Below, one piece after another: positions 10,243 through 21,512 of a stretch of DNA of 64,000 nt (positions are counted from its first letter, which is position 1; every line of letters starts with the position of its first letter). Position numbers and translations under genes: made by a program. This DNA comes from Diphasiastrum complanatum (Eukaryota > Streptophyta > Lycopodiopsida > Lycopodiales > Lycopodiaceae): assembly GCA_029204225.1 (NCBI GenBank), contig CM055096.1, forward strand, positions 5,283,504 to 5,347,503, written 5' to 3'. Under the pieces are notes generated by a model that saw nothing but the letters and a program-made list of their open reading frames with translations, was not told the DNA's origin and ran no database searches.

Positions 10243-10690
10243 TTGTTCACCAAATAAAGTAACGGCTGATGATCAGTATAAAATGCAAAATGTGTTGCCA
10301 ATAGGTAATGTCGAAACTTCTTAACAAAAAAAATCATGGCCAATGTTTTGCGTTTGGTTGTCGAATAATTCTTCCCATGATCTGTAAGCTGTCGATGTGC
10401 AAACTTGATAGGATAATCCTTCTTGTATTCTCCTGGTTGCGTCAAAACTGATCCAATGACATATTTTGATGCATCAGTATGAACATGAAACTCAATTGTC
10501 CAAATTGGAGCTCACATTATCGGTGCAGAAGCTAAAGCTTTATTCAATTTTTTAAATGCCTCCAATGCTTCTACTATCCAAATTGGTACAATAGTCAATT
10601 TGTATATAGGTCTTGCTAAATCCACAAAGAATAGAATAAATATCTGATATTAATTTGCAAGACCCATATAAAAAATGTAGACTCCACAAA
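10243..10690 (-). pseudogene. Ty3/gypsy RT-RNase H fragment interrupted by copia LTR-A2
   Basis: Reading leftwards: FMGLAN, then a WTIEFHVHTDASKYVIGSVL segment with the RNase H TDAS, then QPGEYKKDYPIKFAHRQL, KNYSTTKRKTLAMIFFVKKF and FYTDHQPLLYLVN, where LTR-A2 begins. Frame breaks occur near 10445-10600. The next gypsy residues (NKTCNMGRIARW) are found beyond the other LTR end at 31.27 kb and 3.99 kb, which shows the insertion point. Confidence 0.88.
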
Positions 10691-10705
10691 TTGTTCCTGG
10701 TAGCA

Positions 10706-11201
10706 TGTAGTGGGTTTCTTGCCTAACCTGAATCCAAGATCTAGTCAATCTGGCATCAAAGAGACGGAGTTAGTTGTCACGCGTAGGTTCAATCCCATGA
10801 GAGCGATAGTATAGTTCAGATTTCAACATGAATGGAGGATCTAACACTAACATCCATTAACACTAAGCATTAACACTACATCCATTAACCCTACTTCCAT
10901 TAACCCTAAATCCACAACAATGATAGAAACTTACTCTTCTCTCTCTCCTTTTCTCTCTAACAAAAAGCATAAGAAATAACAATTCCAGTAATGATCAAAT
11001 CCAACAATTAGCAAAATCCAAAGAAAGCATGAGAAATGGAGGAAAAGAGAGGAAGAGCAAGGACATTCATCAATCCATTTTTAAAGAGAACCAATCTGCT
11101 TTATTGAAATGAGGAAATGAACATGAGGAGCAACTCGAGTTGGTCCCTTTTTATAGTAGAGAGGAGGACCCTGGCCTCTGAATCCTATTGGTCCAGTCTT
11201 G
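10706..11201 (-). mobile_element. Gypsy LTR-B fragment (copy 1)
   Basis: The plus strand starts TGTAGTGGGTTTCTTGCC, which is the 3' end of LTR-B on the minus strand, and matches the LTRs at 40630-41266, 41834-42969 and 63186-63543 until about 11201, where it is cut off. It contains a TTAACCCTA-type repeat run and a polypyrimidine tract. Confidence 0.85.
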
Positions 11202-12285
11202 GAGTGATTAGTAAAGCAATGATTGAACCAAGCTAGATAGTGAGGAGGAGTGTTAAAAATTCACAATTCTAGCTTGACTAGTTTTGGTCATATGACTTGT
11301 AAATAGTTAGATGGTCATGATGTGGCTTGTCACACGTGCCAAATAGCATAGGATTCCATTCATAAGGATGTTCTCAAGTAGACCTAAGTGTTAGAACCTT
11401 TGGAATGAGTCCAAATTATGCTTAGATACAAGGGAGAAAAGTGATAAACTTATGTTGACGATAGAATAATATGATGATGGAATGATCTTGGCATTATTTC
11501 ACAAGAAGCTTTACGGGAAAAAGGCAAAAATTTAATATACTTCTTATGAAAACCCCATCCACATGTTTCAAAAGCAATTGGCATGAAGTTTTCACCTTTG
11601 CATCTTGTGATACTAAGAAAAGGCATCTTGGTTTTCAAGGGGGGCTTGAACGTGAGACTAGCCAAACCTTGGATGATAATTAGAAAAGAAAATGAGTGAG
11701 CTCAAGCCGTAAACGGTATTTGTTATATACTTGAAAGCCCTGGGGCCTGCACAAAAGTGTTAATGCAAATCATGCGTTTATTGGAAAAATATAATCAAGG
11801 CTACGATCAATCTCATTGGATACTCAAATTCAGCATAGTTCGGAAGTACAAAGAATCCAAAGGTTTAAGGGTTTGTATAAAAGCCATGCTTTGTGTCTGA
11901 TCTGGGAACGACATCGACACAGAGGGTAATCTCATGCTTCACATCCTATGTAAAAATTACGTTCTGGACTTCAGGAATGCAGGCCAGGTGGATTTTTATT
12001 CTGCTAAGGATGTTGCAAGGGACTGAATGCAAATTAGAGTTTGAAATAATCCCAAAGCGATTTCATAAACCTTTTAGAATCGCCAAGTAGTAATTGATAG
12101 CCAGGCTCGGAGGTATGGGTGTGAGTTGGAATAAAGACACGTATGAATCAACACCTTAGAAGCGTTAGAGCCAGTACAGACTAAAAGGGATGCGTCTCAT
12201 ATTTTTGAGAATATCAAGATGCTCGTAATCAGAATCAAGAAATGACAAATATTATGAAATCCAGATGTTTGAATGTACGTTATTT
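11202..12285. other. Spacer between LTR-B1 and the TFIIS-N locus
   Basis: No recognised gene. A purine tract GTGAGGAGGAG followed by TGTTAAAAATTCACA at about 11242-11267 looks like a polypurine tract and LTR start, but no second LTR was found. A minus-strand open frame of 71 codons (11450-11665) has no motif I know. 11700-12285 shows no transposon signature and could be the 3' side of the native host gene. Confidence 0.35.
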
Positions 12286-13036
12286 ATAGTTTGAGTGTGG
12301 GTGTGGTAGTAAAATAAATGCCTTCATGATATATCGAAAACGTGTGGTATTGAGATTGTTACGTTTGATCAGTGGTCAGAATTACTAAAGTATTTAATGC
12401 CAGAGAATGTTAACAACAAAAGCTGTCTGATAAAAAAAACTGAGTTGTTGCAACAATGAATATCTTCAAAATGCTGGTCAATTGGAATTTGCCTCTACTT
12501 CCAGTGTCTCACTTTACTTGAGTTAAAGATGCATCAGCTTCTTAAGCCCTTATGTAAATCCGTGCAGCACAGACGACGCAACAACCTATAAACGAAAACG
12601 TTCGAGCCGCTGGCTGCTTAGCTAATTAGTGGGCCACAATTGCACTTCACTTATTTGGGTTTGATAATTGGTTAATGTTGATTAGCGTCAGAGACTGCCC
12701 CTCGCATCGTTTTCGTGTGAGCTTGATAATCCCGTCTGACTGTGAATCCTTTTTTGGCCTCTTTTGGGCTCAATAGCTGGCACCTCGTCTGCTTTCTTGC
12801 TGATCCTTGATGTAGGGATCCGACAAACTATGGGTCCGCCTATTACCTCACCATTAAACTTTACCCAAACTTACAAGCTGCATATGCAATAGACGGTGCA
12901 GCAACAACAGATGCTTTATGATTGACGTTCTTCAGAATGTCTAGAGAAGTGGGCACCTGAGTAGCACGTGCAGGCCTACGAGAGTTTCAAAGCACGACGA
13001 CGGATGATGATGATGCACTTGAGATTAGTTCGTTGT

Positions 13037-13456
13037 TCACGGTCTTCTTGAGCTGTACTGAAGGCCTTTTTCGAACTCTTTTGGAGGAGAAAGAGTAGGA
13101 GATGCTTTCCGCCTGCAAATTTGCTGGAGACCTGTAGCGGAATTGTAATCATTTGTTTGTTTAGTAGGTGTATGAAATAAGTTGTGAACCAATTGATTCC
13201 AATCATCCAGAAGCCAATCTGCAACGTATCTGACACCTCCATGTGCACGCTTTTTTAATTTGTTCACGACTTTTCCCACCATTGTGGCTCTCAAATCCTC
13301 CAAGCCCAAATTCAGGCTCTGCAGTTGGAAGAGCAGTCGCAACAGCCCTTCCGGAGGAAACTCATCAGCTCTAAGCAGTTGTTCCTTGATAATCGTTATT
13401 TCATTCCTACGAACCTCACCAACCTCTCCACTTGTTGCATCGTAAATTTGTTCCAT
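13037..13456 (-). CDS. TFIIS N-terminal (LW) domain protein, MED26-like, fragment
   Basis: The 139-codon frame starts at an ATG in a good context (GCCATGGAAC). It contains a TFIIS N-terminal helical bundle: EITIIKEQLLRADEF, LLRLLFQLQSLNLGLEDLRA, TMVGKVVNKLKKRAHGGVRY, then VADWLLDDWNQLVHNLF, matching the L..L..L, T.IG..V..L+KH, VR..A..L...W..LV pattern of MED26, elongin A and TFIIS N-domains. In plants this domain binds transcription-machinery partners in the nucleus. A probable 5' UTR intron ends with TATTCAG at 13471-13477, and the donor CAG|GTGTAA lies at about 13849. The frame ends soon after the domain, whereas plant MED26-like proteins are usually longer, so this is a partial or degraded gene. 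It could be another TFIIS-N family member. Confidence 0.72.
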   Translation of the reverse strand: MEQIYDATSGEVGEVRRNEITIIKEQLLRADEFPPEGLLRLLFQLQSLNLGLEDLRATMVGKVVNKLKKRAHGGVRYVADWLLDDWNQLVHNLFHTPTKQTNDYNSATGLQQICRRKASPTLSPPKEFEKGLQYSSRRP

Positions 13457-13990
13457 GGCAATCGCAATGGCTGAATAGCATACAAAGAATACAGTAACTA
13501 ATAAGCTTGATCAACTATAATTTAGAACATGGGTGCTTAGATCCAAGATGGCCATCTTGTTGACCAAGAAGCTGCATGATGCATGAATGACTTACAGTTC
13601 GCAAGACGATGATCAATCAAATCTTAGAAAGCACTCAAACAAGCAGAGGACAAGACGATGATCAATCAAATCTTATAAAGCACTCAAACAAGCAGAGGAC
13701 TGAGAGGACTGAGACTGAACATCATGGAAGTGCAATGATTAAACAAGCGAAATATTTATGACTTTCAACAAAATGAATAATACAAGTATTGAAAGTAGTG
13801 GCAAAAAACAAAACCCGATCGATCCCTTGTGCTGTTGTTTTGATTACACCTGCCTGATCCACGACTAATCTTGTGCCGCTGCTGCTTCTTTTCTGCCAGC
13901 TCCTCCTTCTTTTCAACAGAATTGTTGTGTTGGAATAGTATAAGACCTCTGTGAGTAAAAGAGTGAATGAAGTCTCTCCGTCTCTTTCGA

Positions 13991-14001
13991 CATATATATA
14001 C
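13991..14001 (-). promoter_or_regulatory. TATA-like box of the TFIIS-N locus
   Basis: The minus strand reads GTATATATATG upstream of a purine-rich, TTCATTCACTC-containing 5' UTR. The equivalent place in the second copy (about 54640-54660) has lost this TATA run. Confidence 0.45.
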
Positions 14002-14243
14002 ATGCGCAAGGCTTAAGGGCGCTTTAGGGTAAAAGTCATGAATTAATTGCTTTGTAAATGAGGAGAGGGGTCGGGGGTCTCCATTGGAGGCCTTTTCGCT
14101 AAGGGAAGTGTCTTCGGCTGACGGCCGTAGCCCCACGGAGAAGAGTTTTCCCACGGTGGAACGGTCAAGGACCTTCCTCGACGTGGAAACCTTTTTTACT
14201 TTTTTGAAAATCTTTTTTTTGTTGTAAAACTTTTTTTACAAGC

Positions 14244-16255
14244 ACTTTTTGCCCATAAGGTCATTCACAAAAAAGTGAATTTGTTTTACATTCACCTTGT
14301 GCATCCTGGAAAGTCCATGTAAATTTTTTTGAAAAAAACAAAAGGGGGCTGCACAAGGTTTCGCTCTAGTAGGCACCTCCTTTTTTTCATGAAAAAGGAA
14401 TATATGATTTTGTGCATGCATGCATCTCACACTATTTAAGATAATTCAAATTCCAAGTTCTTCCAATTCTTGCTTTCTAAGAAGCTCAGGCACATTTTTG
14501 CCCAATTTTTTTCTTTTCCATTCAAGCCATTGGGAAACATCAAATGAAAGATTATAATAATATTGAAGGATAGGCCTAGGTAGGCTAGTACCAAATCTCA
14601 TGAGTAGATAAGACCATTTGGCAAGTTTCTATAAAATAGGACCAATTTCCTTGATTCCAAAAATTTTGGAGATGTGCAATTTGATTCGATGTCTCTAAAT
14701 TAGGGGTAGAATTTAAGAGTAGGTTAAGTATTGATCACATGGCACCCTCACATGCTGATAGTCAATAAATTAGTAGATAGCTCATCAATGCCACTGACAG
14801 TAGTTACTACTCCATCAATGCCAATGCCCAAAATTGGTCCTATTGTATAGCCATTCCAATACTCTTAAAAAATACAGTATGAAGTCCTCGTCATTAGTGT
14901 CCCCAAGCAAACCACTCACCATAGTGTTTGTCACCATGATAGCCAATCGTGCGATATCCATCAACTCTCCATCCTAGAGCTAGTTCACAAAGCTCCATGC
15001 ATTGTCCATTTTCATTTGCATTTTCTTGATTCCATCATAAATTGCCCTTGTAAGTCATGTCCCATGACAAATGACTCAAGTCCAATATAAAAATAGCTAT
15101 TCCCTATCAGGTATCACTAATCCTAAAGATTGAAGCATCAAATCAAACAATTCCATTCATGTATTCTCCTAAGATAGCTCTAAAGCTGCTCCCTTGGATA
15201 ATATCAAGATCATTTACTGAAATACACCGAGATGCCAACTCCAAAGCCACCATCAAGTTCCTCACATACAATGCATGCCAATATCATTCCAAATGAACTT
15301 GTGAGATCTTCCATGATCCAACCCAAAGAATATGCACCCTGCCATCGTTAAAATTTGCATCCTTGACGCAATCTTGATACGACAAATTGACTTGACTTGT
15401 CCAAACTGATAGTTGAAGTTTATCTCATACATGACAACCCTGATACACTACTTCACAACTAATTTGACTTGTTTTGAATTGACTTGCTAGTTGCAAATGC
15501 TGCAAACCATCACACTTACCACTCACCAAGAGTCTCCAAAGTGTGATCACTGACTCATTCTTCATCTCACGTGTCTCACACATAGTTCATCCAATAAGTT
15601 TGATGTCTTGCTCAATGGCTTCCAACCTACACCACCTCGTACTTCTATCAACCATGACCTCCAAGTGTGTGTACCTCCAAACTAGCCGCAATCTCTCCCT
15701 CGAATGAGAAATTTCCAAGTTGCAAATGCATGTGTCAATGCAGCTATCCACTGATTCGAAACTTCCACTACCAATCATGTCTGTGCTACCAATCATAGCT
15801 GTGAGAGCGTTCCTCCAAATGTCACCCGACATTAAGTGTTGAAAATATCACGAGAATTTTTCACTCGTAACTGGCATGCTATGTTTGACTTTTGATTGCT
15901 TGCCCTCACAAAATTGTCATCAATTATGAGTAGTCATGATGCCAAACTACATTTTCGTCGCCAATACTAGCTTTTTCCACACCATTTTGCTCCTATTTGC
16001 CCTCATTTCGCTATTACCGCTTCCAAATATAAAGCTACCCTATCAGAAGGTCATTGGGCTTTTGTAACTAATTTATATTTTCTTCTTTTATATAGGAGTA
16101 GGCCTAATCTAACTTTGGTTATGCTTCTTCAATTGAGTCCTAATAGAAATTTATTTACTTGGATGTTGAGGTCACTTCACCAAGTTGAGTCTTCTATAGA
16201 AATTTCAATTCTCTATACAACTTCATCTTTATCCGGCTATATCTTTTCTAAATCG
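14244..16255. other. Two-kilobase stretch without recognised gene
   Basis: Sequence of mixed composition with only short open frames. Minus-strand translation of 14700-15830 gives protein-like but heavily interrupted runs that I cannot assign to a family. No LTR ends, TIRs or tandem arrays seen. It may be a very old transposon or gene relic. Confidence 0.3.
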
Positions 16256-16261
16256 AATTGA

Positions 16262-16430
16262 ACATATTCTACTAATCATGTATTTGTTTGTGGTTTGGGA
16301 CACTTTGAGGTAATGTGCCCTTCTCCCTTACAATTTTTACAAATAGTATGTGGTTGATCTATTTCATTGGTTCAAGGCATCCTACTAAATAATATCCTGG
16401 TGCTCTACAGTTACAACAAACTCCTATATT
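16262..16430 (-). pseudogene. Retroelement gag remnant with two zinc knuckles
   Basis: Minus-strand translation shows CKNCKGEGHITSKC (about 16300-16341), a perfect CX2CX4HX4C nucleic-acid-binding knuckle, preceded by CCNCRAPGYYLVGC (about 16376-16418), where tyrosine replaces the histidine. Two adjacent knuckles fit a gypsy-type gag. The rest of gag is unrecognisable and stops follow, so it is a relic. Confidence 0.6.
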
Positions 16431-16722
16431 CTTTTATCTTTGAACAATATTTTTTTGTTGATTTGGAATATATTTCTTCATAGTTATTGGTATATATATT
16501 TTAAGTATTTTCTTACTATATTAGCTACTAGTTATAGCATTTGACAGTTGATTTTCATAGAATAGTTCATACTCTTCAAATTTCATTAGATATATTATTT
16601 CAATAACAAACGTACTTTTTTACATTCGTCAACTTAAGCAACCTGAGTTTATTTTTACATTTGGAGTGATGATATCTCTCTTGTATACATTGCCATACAT
16701 TGGATTACCTGATTATGGTAGC

Positions 16723-16725
<3 letters not shown>

Positions 16726-16811
<86 letters not shown>
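16726..16811 (+). repeat. (GA)n microsatellite, 86 bp
   Basis: Uninterrupted GA; the longest simple repeat in the window. Confidence 0.98.
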
Positions 16812-16813
<2 letters not shown>

Positions 16814-17163
16814 TTTATGGTCTATATGTAATTTTTAACCTTTAACGTGAATCCTACTAGGCTTCTACAAAAATGAGCTCTCCTACTACGCTTTTAAAAA
16901 AAATCAAAAGCTCATAACACAATTTTTTTTTATATCTTCTAAGTTTTATACAACCTATTTTCAAGTCACATTGATAGACTAACAATGCCTAGCTCAATAA
17001 TCTATGAATGAATAAAAAATTTAATGTAATAGAGACTCGAGGGCAATTGTCATTGAGATCCATTATGGTCCATAACATGTAAATTGCTACATATAAACCT
17101 CATGTTTATGTAGATCAAAATTTTATAAAGCTTTAGTTAATTTTTTCTTTAAAGATATTATGA

Positions 17164-17312
17164 AGGGTGCTAGCATACAAAAAAGATGTACAGTGACCAT
17201 AGTGTGCAACTCTTATTTGTGTCAATATAAACGTTGCTCAACATACAAAAAAAATGTATCGACCATAGTGTGCGACGCTTAATTGTGTCAATATAAACGT
17301 CGCTCAACAATT
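17164..17312 (+). repeat. Tandem duplication of a ~70-bp unit
   Basis: CATACAAAAAAGATGTACAG...GTCAATATAAACGTTGCTCAA is followed by a second copy CATACAAAAAAAATGTATCG...GTCAATATAAACGTCGCTCAA. The units share ACCATAGTGTGC and a CGTCGC-type motif. Such repeats are common near CACTA ends. Confidence 0.75.
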
Positions 17313-17319
17313 ATTGTAG

Positions 17320-17321
<2 letters not shown>

Positions 17322-17375
<54 letters not shown>
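17322..17375 (+). repeat. (TA)n microsatellite
   Basis: About 54 bp of alternating TA directly after the tandem duplication. Confidence 0.96.
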
Positions 17376-17378
<3 letters not shown>

Positions 17379-17667
17379 CGTCGCTTACCAAATGTTGCTA
17401 TTTGCAATAATTAATCGTTGCCACATGACCATAAATGTACATTGCTTTGTGAGAGTCTTTTCAACAATGTTTGTCTACTGACATCCGTTGATGTTTACAT
17501 TTAATTGTAATCACACGACGTTGTGTAAATTTATCATAAATAAAACCCGGAAGACGATTTTTCTAATTGTGAGGTTTATTTAACGTTGTGTCGCGATGAA
17601 CTATATAAGTGACGTTGTTGTAGCTTTGCAAAATAAAAATTTGAGGGATGATTTTTCTATAGTGACC
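17376..17667. mobile_element. Possible terminal region of a CACTA-like element
   Basis: The segment ends GATTTTTCTATAGTG (to about 17667), whose reverse complement CACTATAGAAAAATC resembles a CACTA terminus. Upstream are repeated CGTTGT/ACGTCG motifs such as subterminal regions contain. I could not find a matching left end or a 3-bp duplication, so this is tentative. Confidence 0.35.
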
Positions 17668-18250
17668 ATTTAGCAATGTTAGTATGTCACCAGACATCTT
17701 TGTGTTTTTGCCAATGTCACTTAGCAATGATCAAGTGGTATATTTGTTCACTATTTGCCAAATGTCTGGATGTTCTTTGTGGAAACTTATAGATATGTTG
17801 TGACTTATTAGAATGTTCTAGATACGATAAAGAAAGTTTTCAGTGCAAGACTTTGTGGTAGTTGGACTTTTGAGATATGTTGTAATTGGAAGTATGATGA
17901 AATTGACACAAATTTTTCTAGCTGGAGTTGGTGGTATCATTGATGATGTCTTGGGTGAGCTTCTTGTGCACATTGGTGTGAAACTTGGGGAACTCTGTCT
18001 TTTAGATTGCATGTAAGTGCTTGAATGCTCTTAATACCCTATATATAGTTGTTGTGCAATGCATATTAGCATATTCTTTTGTCACTTTTTCTATGAATAG
18101 AAACATTTTTCTTTACATCCCAATGACGCTTTTGATATGCATGCTTTTTATGCATTAACCTTAGCTTTGGGTAACTTTTTTCACCTGTTTTGAGCTTGCA
18201 AGGGGAGCAAAATGCTCGAGCCTCGGGTCCGGTATTTGGCCTCGAAATAA
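17668..18250. other. Spacer without recognised feature
   Basis: AT-rich sequence with no supported frame and no repeats beyond short runs. Confidence 0.35.
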
Positions 18251-18440
18251 GCCTACCAAATTTGAACTTGGTTTTGAGAGATTTATAGAGAGGGTTATAG
18301 AATTACCCCACAACCTCAGAACATACATCGGAATACTGAAGCTAATTTGAGGGGTATACTGAGGTTGACGTTGGTATAAGCCTACCAAATTTACACTTGT
18401 TTTTGAGACATTTATAGAGAGGGTTATAAAGAGGGTCCAG
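18251..18440 (+). repeat. Direct repeat, period ~129 bp
   Basis: GCCTACCAAATTTGAACTTG... and GCCTACCAAATTTACACTTG..., each followed by TTTATAGAGAGGGTTATA, start at 18251 and 18380. Between them lies ATACTGAAGCTAATTTGAGG, which recurs in similar form at about 25402 beyond the CACTA transposase. Confidence 0.75.
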
Positions 18441-18784
18441 GTGGCCAGAGGCATTCTAGGACACTCTGCTAACCGAGGGGAATATCAAGACTGATGAAAA
18501 AAAGGCCCCTCGCGGGTAAACCACGGTATAAAACAAAATGTATATGGATCTCAGTTTTGGAATTTGTTACCTATCAACACATTGAATTCCATTTTCTATC
18601 AACTTTGGTTGCCATATGCATAAGTGAATAAAGAAATTTATGTAACACAAAAAAATCATGATCACAAATTGTGTACTCACATGCATCAACTTCTTGTTCG
18701 ATGTCAACTAGTCAATTTATAAAGTGTAATTGCATATGTGAACAACATGATTGATATTACAATGAATTGAGATACATCATATTG

Positions 18785-19217
18785 TCTCACTCATTCATTT
18801 GGTGGTTCATCATTATCATTTGCTGCATCATCATGCGACAAATTCGCCAAACCAAATGAGTCTATCTCTAATTCTACCCAAATATCTCCTATAGCTTCAT
18901 CATTAATAAGCTGATCTTTAAAAGCTAATGGCGACAATGATGACGAGTGAGATTGTGAAAGTGTGTTGTGTGTCATCGAACCATCCGACGATCATGTATC
19001 ATGCTCAACGTTATCATTAGCTTGTGAAGCTTGCACATGATCATCCTCCAAAATTGTGTCATTGAATCTGTCATCACGATCTTGTTCATGAGGTGCATCA
19101 ACTAGCAGCGCCATGTCCTCCATGACATCTCTATCTTTAAATTTTTTTTGTACTTCAAGGAGCAACTTGAATCACGTACCACCATCTGGGATCTGAACGA
19201 TCGAGGTGAAAGACCAC
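18785..19217 (-). CDS. CACTA transposase last exon (acidic C-terminus)
   Basis: VVFHLDRSDPRWWYVIQ completes DUF4216 after acceptor TTGCAG at 19218. A further acidic, serine-rich tail follows in another frame (FKDRDVMEDMALLVDAPHEQ ... SHDDAANDNDEPPNE), so one intron or frameshift near 19150 is needed. A stop occurs near 18970. Confidence 0.6.
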
Positions 19218-19386
19218 CTGCAATTGATCGATGTTACCAAAATGTTGACTCATAGTTAGTATCCATAGCTATGTTACAGTTGCTTGTGTATTACTATATA
19301 AAATATTTTTTTTTTGTAGTACACTTAAAATTGATTGATTGACAACAAAAGAGCATAGACATCTTGAAGACATAGAAGAAATGTAC

Positions 19387-19736
19387 CTGCTCACATTGCT
19401 GCGGAAAAACAAATGTGTCGCTTTGATCTGTCCAAAGCTTGGTGGAGTCAATGGCAAAATAAGACCTCTCATCTTTCTTGATAGTTGCATTGGGACCATT
19501 GCAAATAACTTTGAACCATTTGACATCAAATATGAAAAACCTGAATTGTCTAAATCCAACTTCGAGGATGTCATTGATTGTCCCACAATAATCAAGTTGA
19601 GAAGAGAGTAAATTCTTGTCCGCCGTGCTTGCTCGACTCTCTTGGGTAAAATTTGCCATGACTCTACAATCGTACGTGTTTCTATTTTCGTACGAAAGTG
19701 TCGTCCATGTGTCCACAGTGCATTGTATTTTTTGTA
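19387..19736 (-). CDS. CACTA transposase exon 9 (DUF4216)
   Basis: After acceptor TTCATTCAG the exon reads TLSYENRNTYDCRVMANF, SSQLDYCGTINDILEVGFRQ, FRFFIFDVKWFKVICNG, DERSYFAIDSTKLWTDQSDT and FVFPQQCEQ before donor CAG|GTACAT. This matches DUF4216, the domain after DUF4218 in CACTA transposases (YYG..DIIEL, .F.CDW, PFV.A.QA.QV). Confidence 0.85.
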
Positions 19737-19988
19737 CTGAATGAAATGGAACTAAATGTATTAGGGATACAACAAACATGCACAAAATTGCATGTATCAA
19801 TAAACATGTGAATGTTGGTCATCATAGCTTACATGTAAATCGCACCCCCTTGCATATTCTTGCTCTCTCTCTCTTACTTCCTGGTTGTTTGTCGAGGCTT
19901 CTCTAAGTGCATCACGCAGCAATCAAACGTCATGTCCTTGGGTAGAAGCGCGAGGTCAGGTGGATATGGTTGTCTTCTATGCCCTCAC

Positions 19989-20059
19989 CTGAAAGTGGCT
20001 CGAGCGGTTTGTCTATGAGCCTTGGCCTCTTCGTATAGCGAAATCCACTTTTGCATTTC
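19989..20059 (-). CDS. CACTA transposase exon 8 (tentative)
   Basis: EMQKWISLYEEAKAHRQTAR follows a GTGAG acceptor and ends at TTCAG|GTGAGG. The next coding piece (about 19880-19970, PPDLALLPKDMTFDCCVM) could not be joined with a convincing splice site. Confidence 0.5.
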
Positions 20060-20089
20060 CTCACTATTAATAATAAAAAACTTATTTAC

Positions 20090-20806
20090 CTTCTCCCCGA
20101 AGGACTCACTCATTCTCATAATCACTCCTTTTCCTTAAGGAACCTCCCAAACAACACGCTCATCATTTTTCTTATCCCAAAGATGAGGAATAGAAGGATC
20201 GCTATGAGCAAGGAACTCCGTGATGTAAACCATGGAATCTTGCACTAGCCATCCTTCCGACATGCTACCCTCAGGCCTTGCTCTTTGTCTTACGAATCCT
20301 TTCAACGTTTTCATGAATCGTTCCAAGAAAAACATCCAACGGCTATGGATAGTGCCTGAATTAAAAAAAATGAATCAATGTTAGTGAGGGAACATGAGAA
20401 TTACCACAATAGCAATGGTCTAGGATGGACTAAGAATAGGTAATTGATGCAAGTATATGATGTACCTGCAATGGCCACCTCATCTACCAAATGCACAATG
20501 AGATGCATTTGAATGGTGAGAATAGATGTGGGAAAGTGCTTCTCGATCAAACACGTTGCCTCGATGGAGCTTTGTCTTGCTGCCTCAATGGATGCTAGCA
20601 GTATCTCTTTGGATGTAATGTATCTTCATAAGAAAGAGAAACAACAATGACATACATGTTAGTTAGATCATCATCTTGAACCACCCCAAGAAAAAATGAT
20701 GTGAATCGCAAGCACATTCACCGTACCTCACCAAACCACTGATTTTGTAGATTGCACTCCTTAACTCCTCTGTCAAGAACCCTCTCAACACCAAGGGAAG
20801 CACAAA
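20090..20806 (-). CDS. CACTA transposase exons 5-7 (DUF4218)
   Basis: Exon 5 (20727-20806): FVLPLVLRGFLTEELRSAIY. Exon 6 (20466-20623): YITSKEILLASIEAARQSSI, IEKHFPTSILTIQMHLIVHL. Exon 7 (20090-20355): SRWMFFLERFMKTLKGFVRQ, RARPEGSMSEGWLVQD. All three have GT...AG borders and the codons split at each junction fit. One stop follows WEVP in exon 7. The order PEGS-SEGW after YMKTLKG-type sequence is characteristic of DUF4218. Confidence 0.78.
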
Positions 20807-20947
20807 CTGCATGCACAAAAACAATTTGTCATGATCATTGAGATACATATATGCGCAATGAGATCATCATGAAATCACAAGACATGCTATAAAATGTAAT
20901 CGACAATGTTGAGGTGGAAAAAAAATCAAAAAACATGCCATGCCAAC

Positions 20948-21388
20948 CTGTAAAAATTTATGCCAGTCATGAGACTTTAGTCCACTTAGCTTGTTGTCCC
21001 TTGTAAAGGCACCCTTTAGAGATTGCATGTGTCACGTCGGGGTTCAAAAAGAGGCTATTGCCCTCTTTACAATCATCTCTTCTCTCCTCGATAAGATCCA
21101 TGGGGCCTTTGGTAGGACAATCAAAGTCCCTACCATTTGTGGCCATAAATCGGCCATCTTTTCCACTTCTTTTAGGTCATCTCGTGCATCTTTTTTATCA
21201 TTTGACTCGGTCAAGTGCTCCCAAAGCGTGCTCCCAACATTCTTGAATATGTGCATCGGGTCCAAAAGATGGTTTATCAACAATTCTTCCCAATATGGGA
21301 GTTCATGAAATATTGATAACCTCTTCATGTCGGGAGGGAGTCGCCCTAGATCTTGATTGGATCTCCAAATTCGAAGCCAATCACTTGC
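20948..21388 (-). CDS. CACTA transposase exon 4 (TNP2 end, start of DUF4218)
   Basis: Starts ASDWLRIWRSNQDLGRLPPDM after acceptor GTGTAG, then SIFHELPYWEELLINHLLDPMHIFKN, an RDDLKEVEKM stretch, and SGLKSHDWHKFLQ before the donor ACAG|GTTGG. Length is 147 codons in phase 0. Two TGA stops sit between IASF and HMQSLKG (about 21030-21046), a sign of decay or an unrecognised small intron. Confidence 0.75.
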
Positions 21389-21512
21389 CTACACTATTAA
21401 CAAACAAGCACACACATTTAATGCAAATTATATATCGTTAGCAAAAACATAGAGTAATCATAAAATAAATAAATGACATGTACCATTAATTCAACCCAAA
21501 TATGTATTGTAC

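Larger units (their letters stand above)
12286..14243 (-). other. TFIIS-N host-gene segment, copy 1 (inverted relative to 54388-56338)
   Basis: About 1.95 kb matches 54388-56338 in inverted orientation over promoter, 5' UTR, intron, the TFIIS-N exon and downstream sequence, so the copies arose at the DNA level and not from mRNA. The flanks here lack clear retroelement sequence and a TATA box is retained, so I favour this as the parental side. A downstream reading segment (RATQVPTSLDILKNVNHKAS) at about 12860-12990 may be part of a further exon. Confidence 0.75.

Noticed and set aside
11450-11665. Small minus-strand gene of 71 codons
   Set aside because: No recognisable domain, no splice or promoter context; kept only as a note in the spacer.
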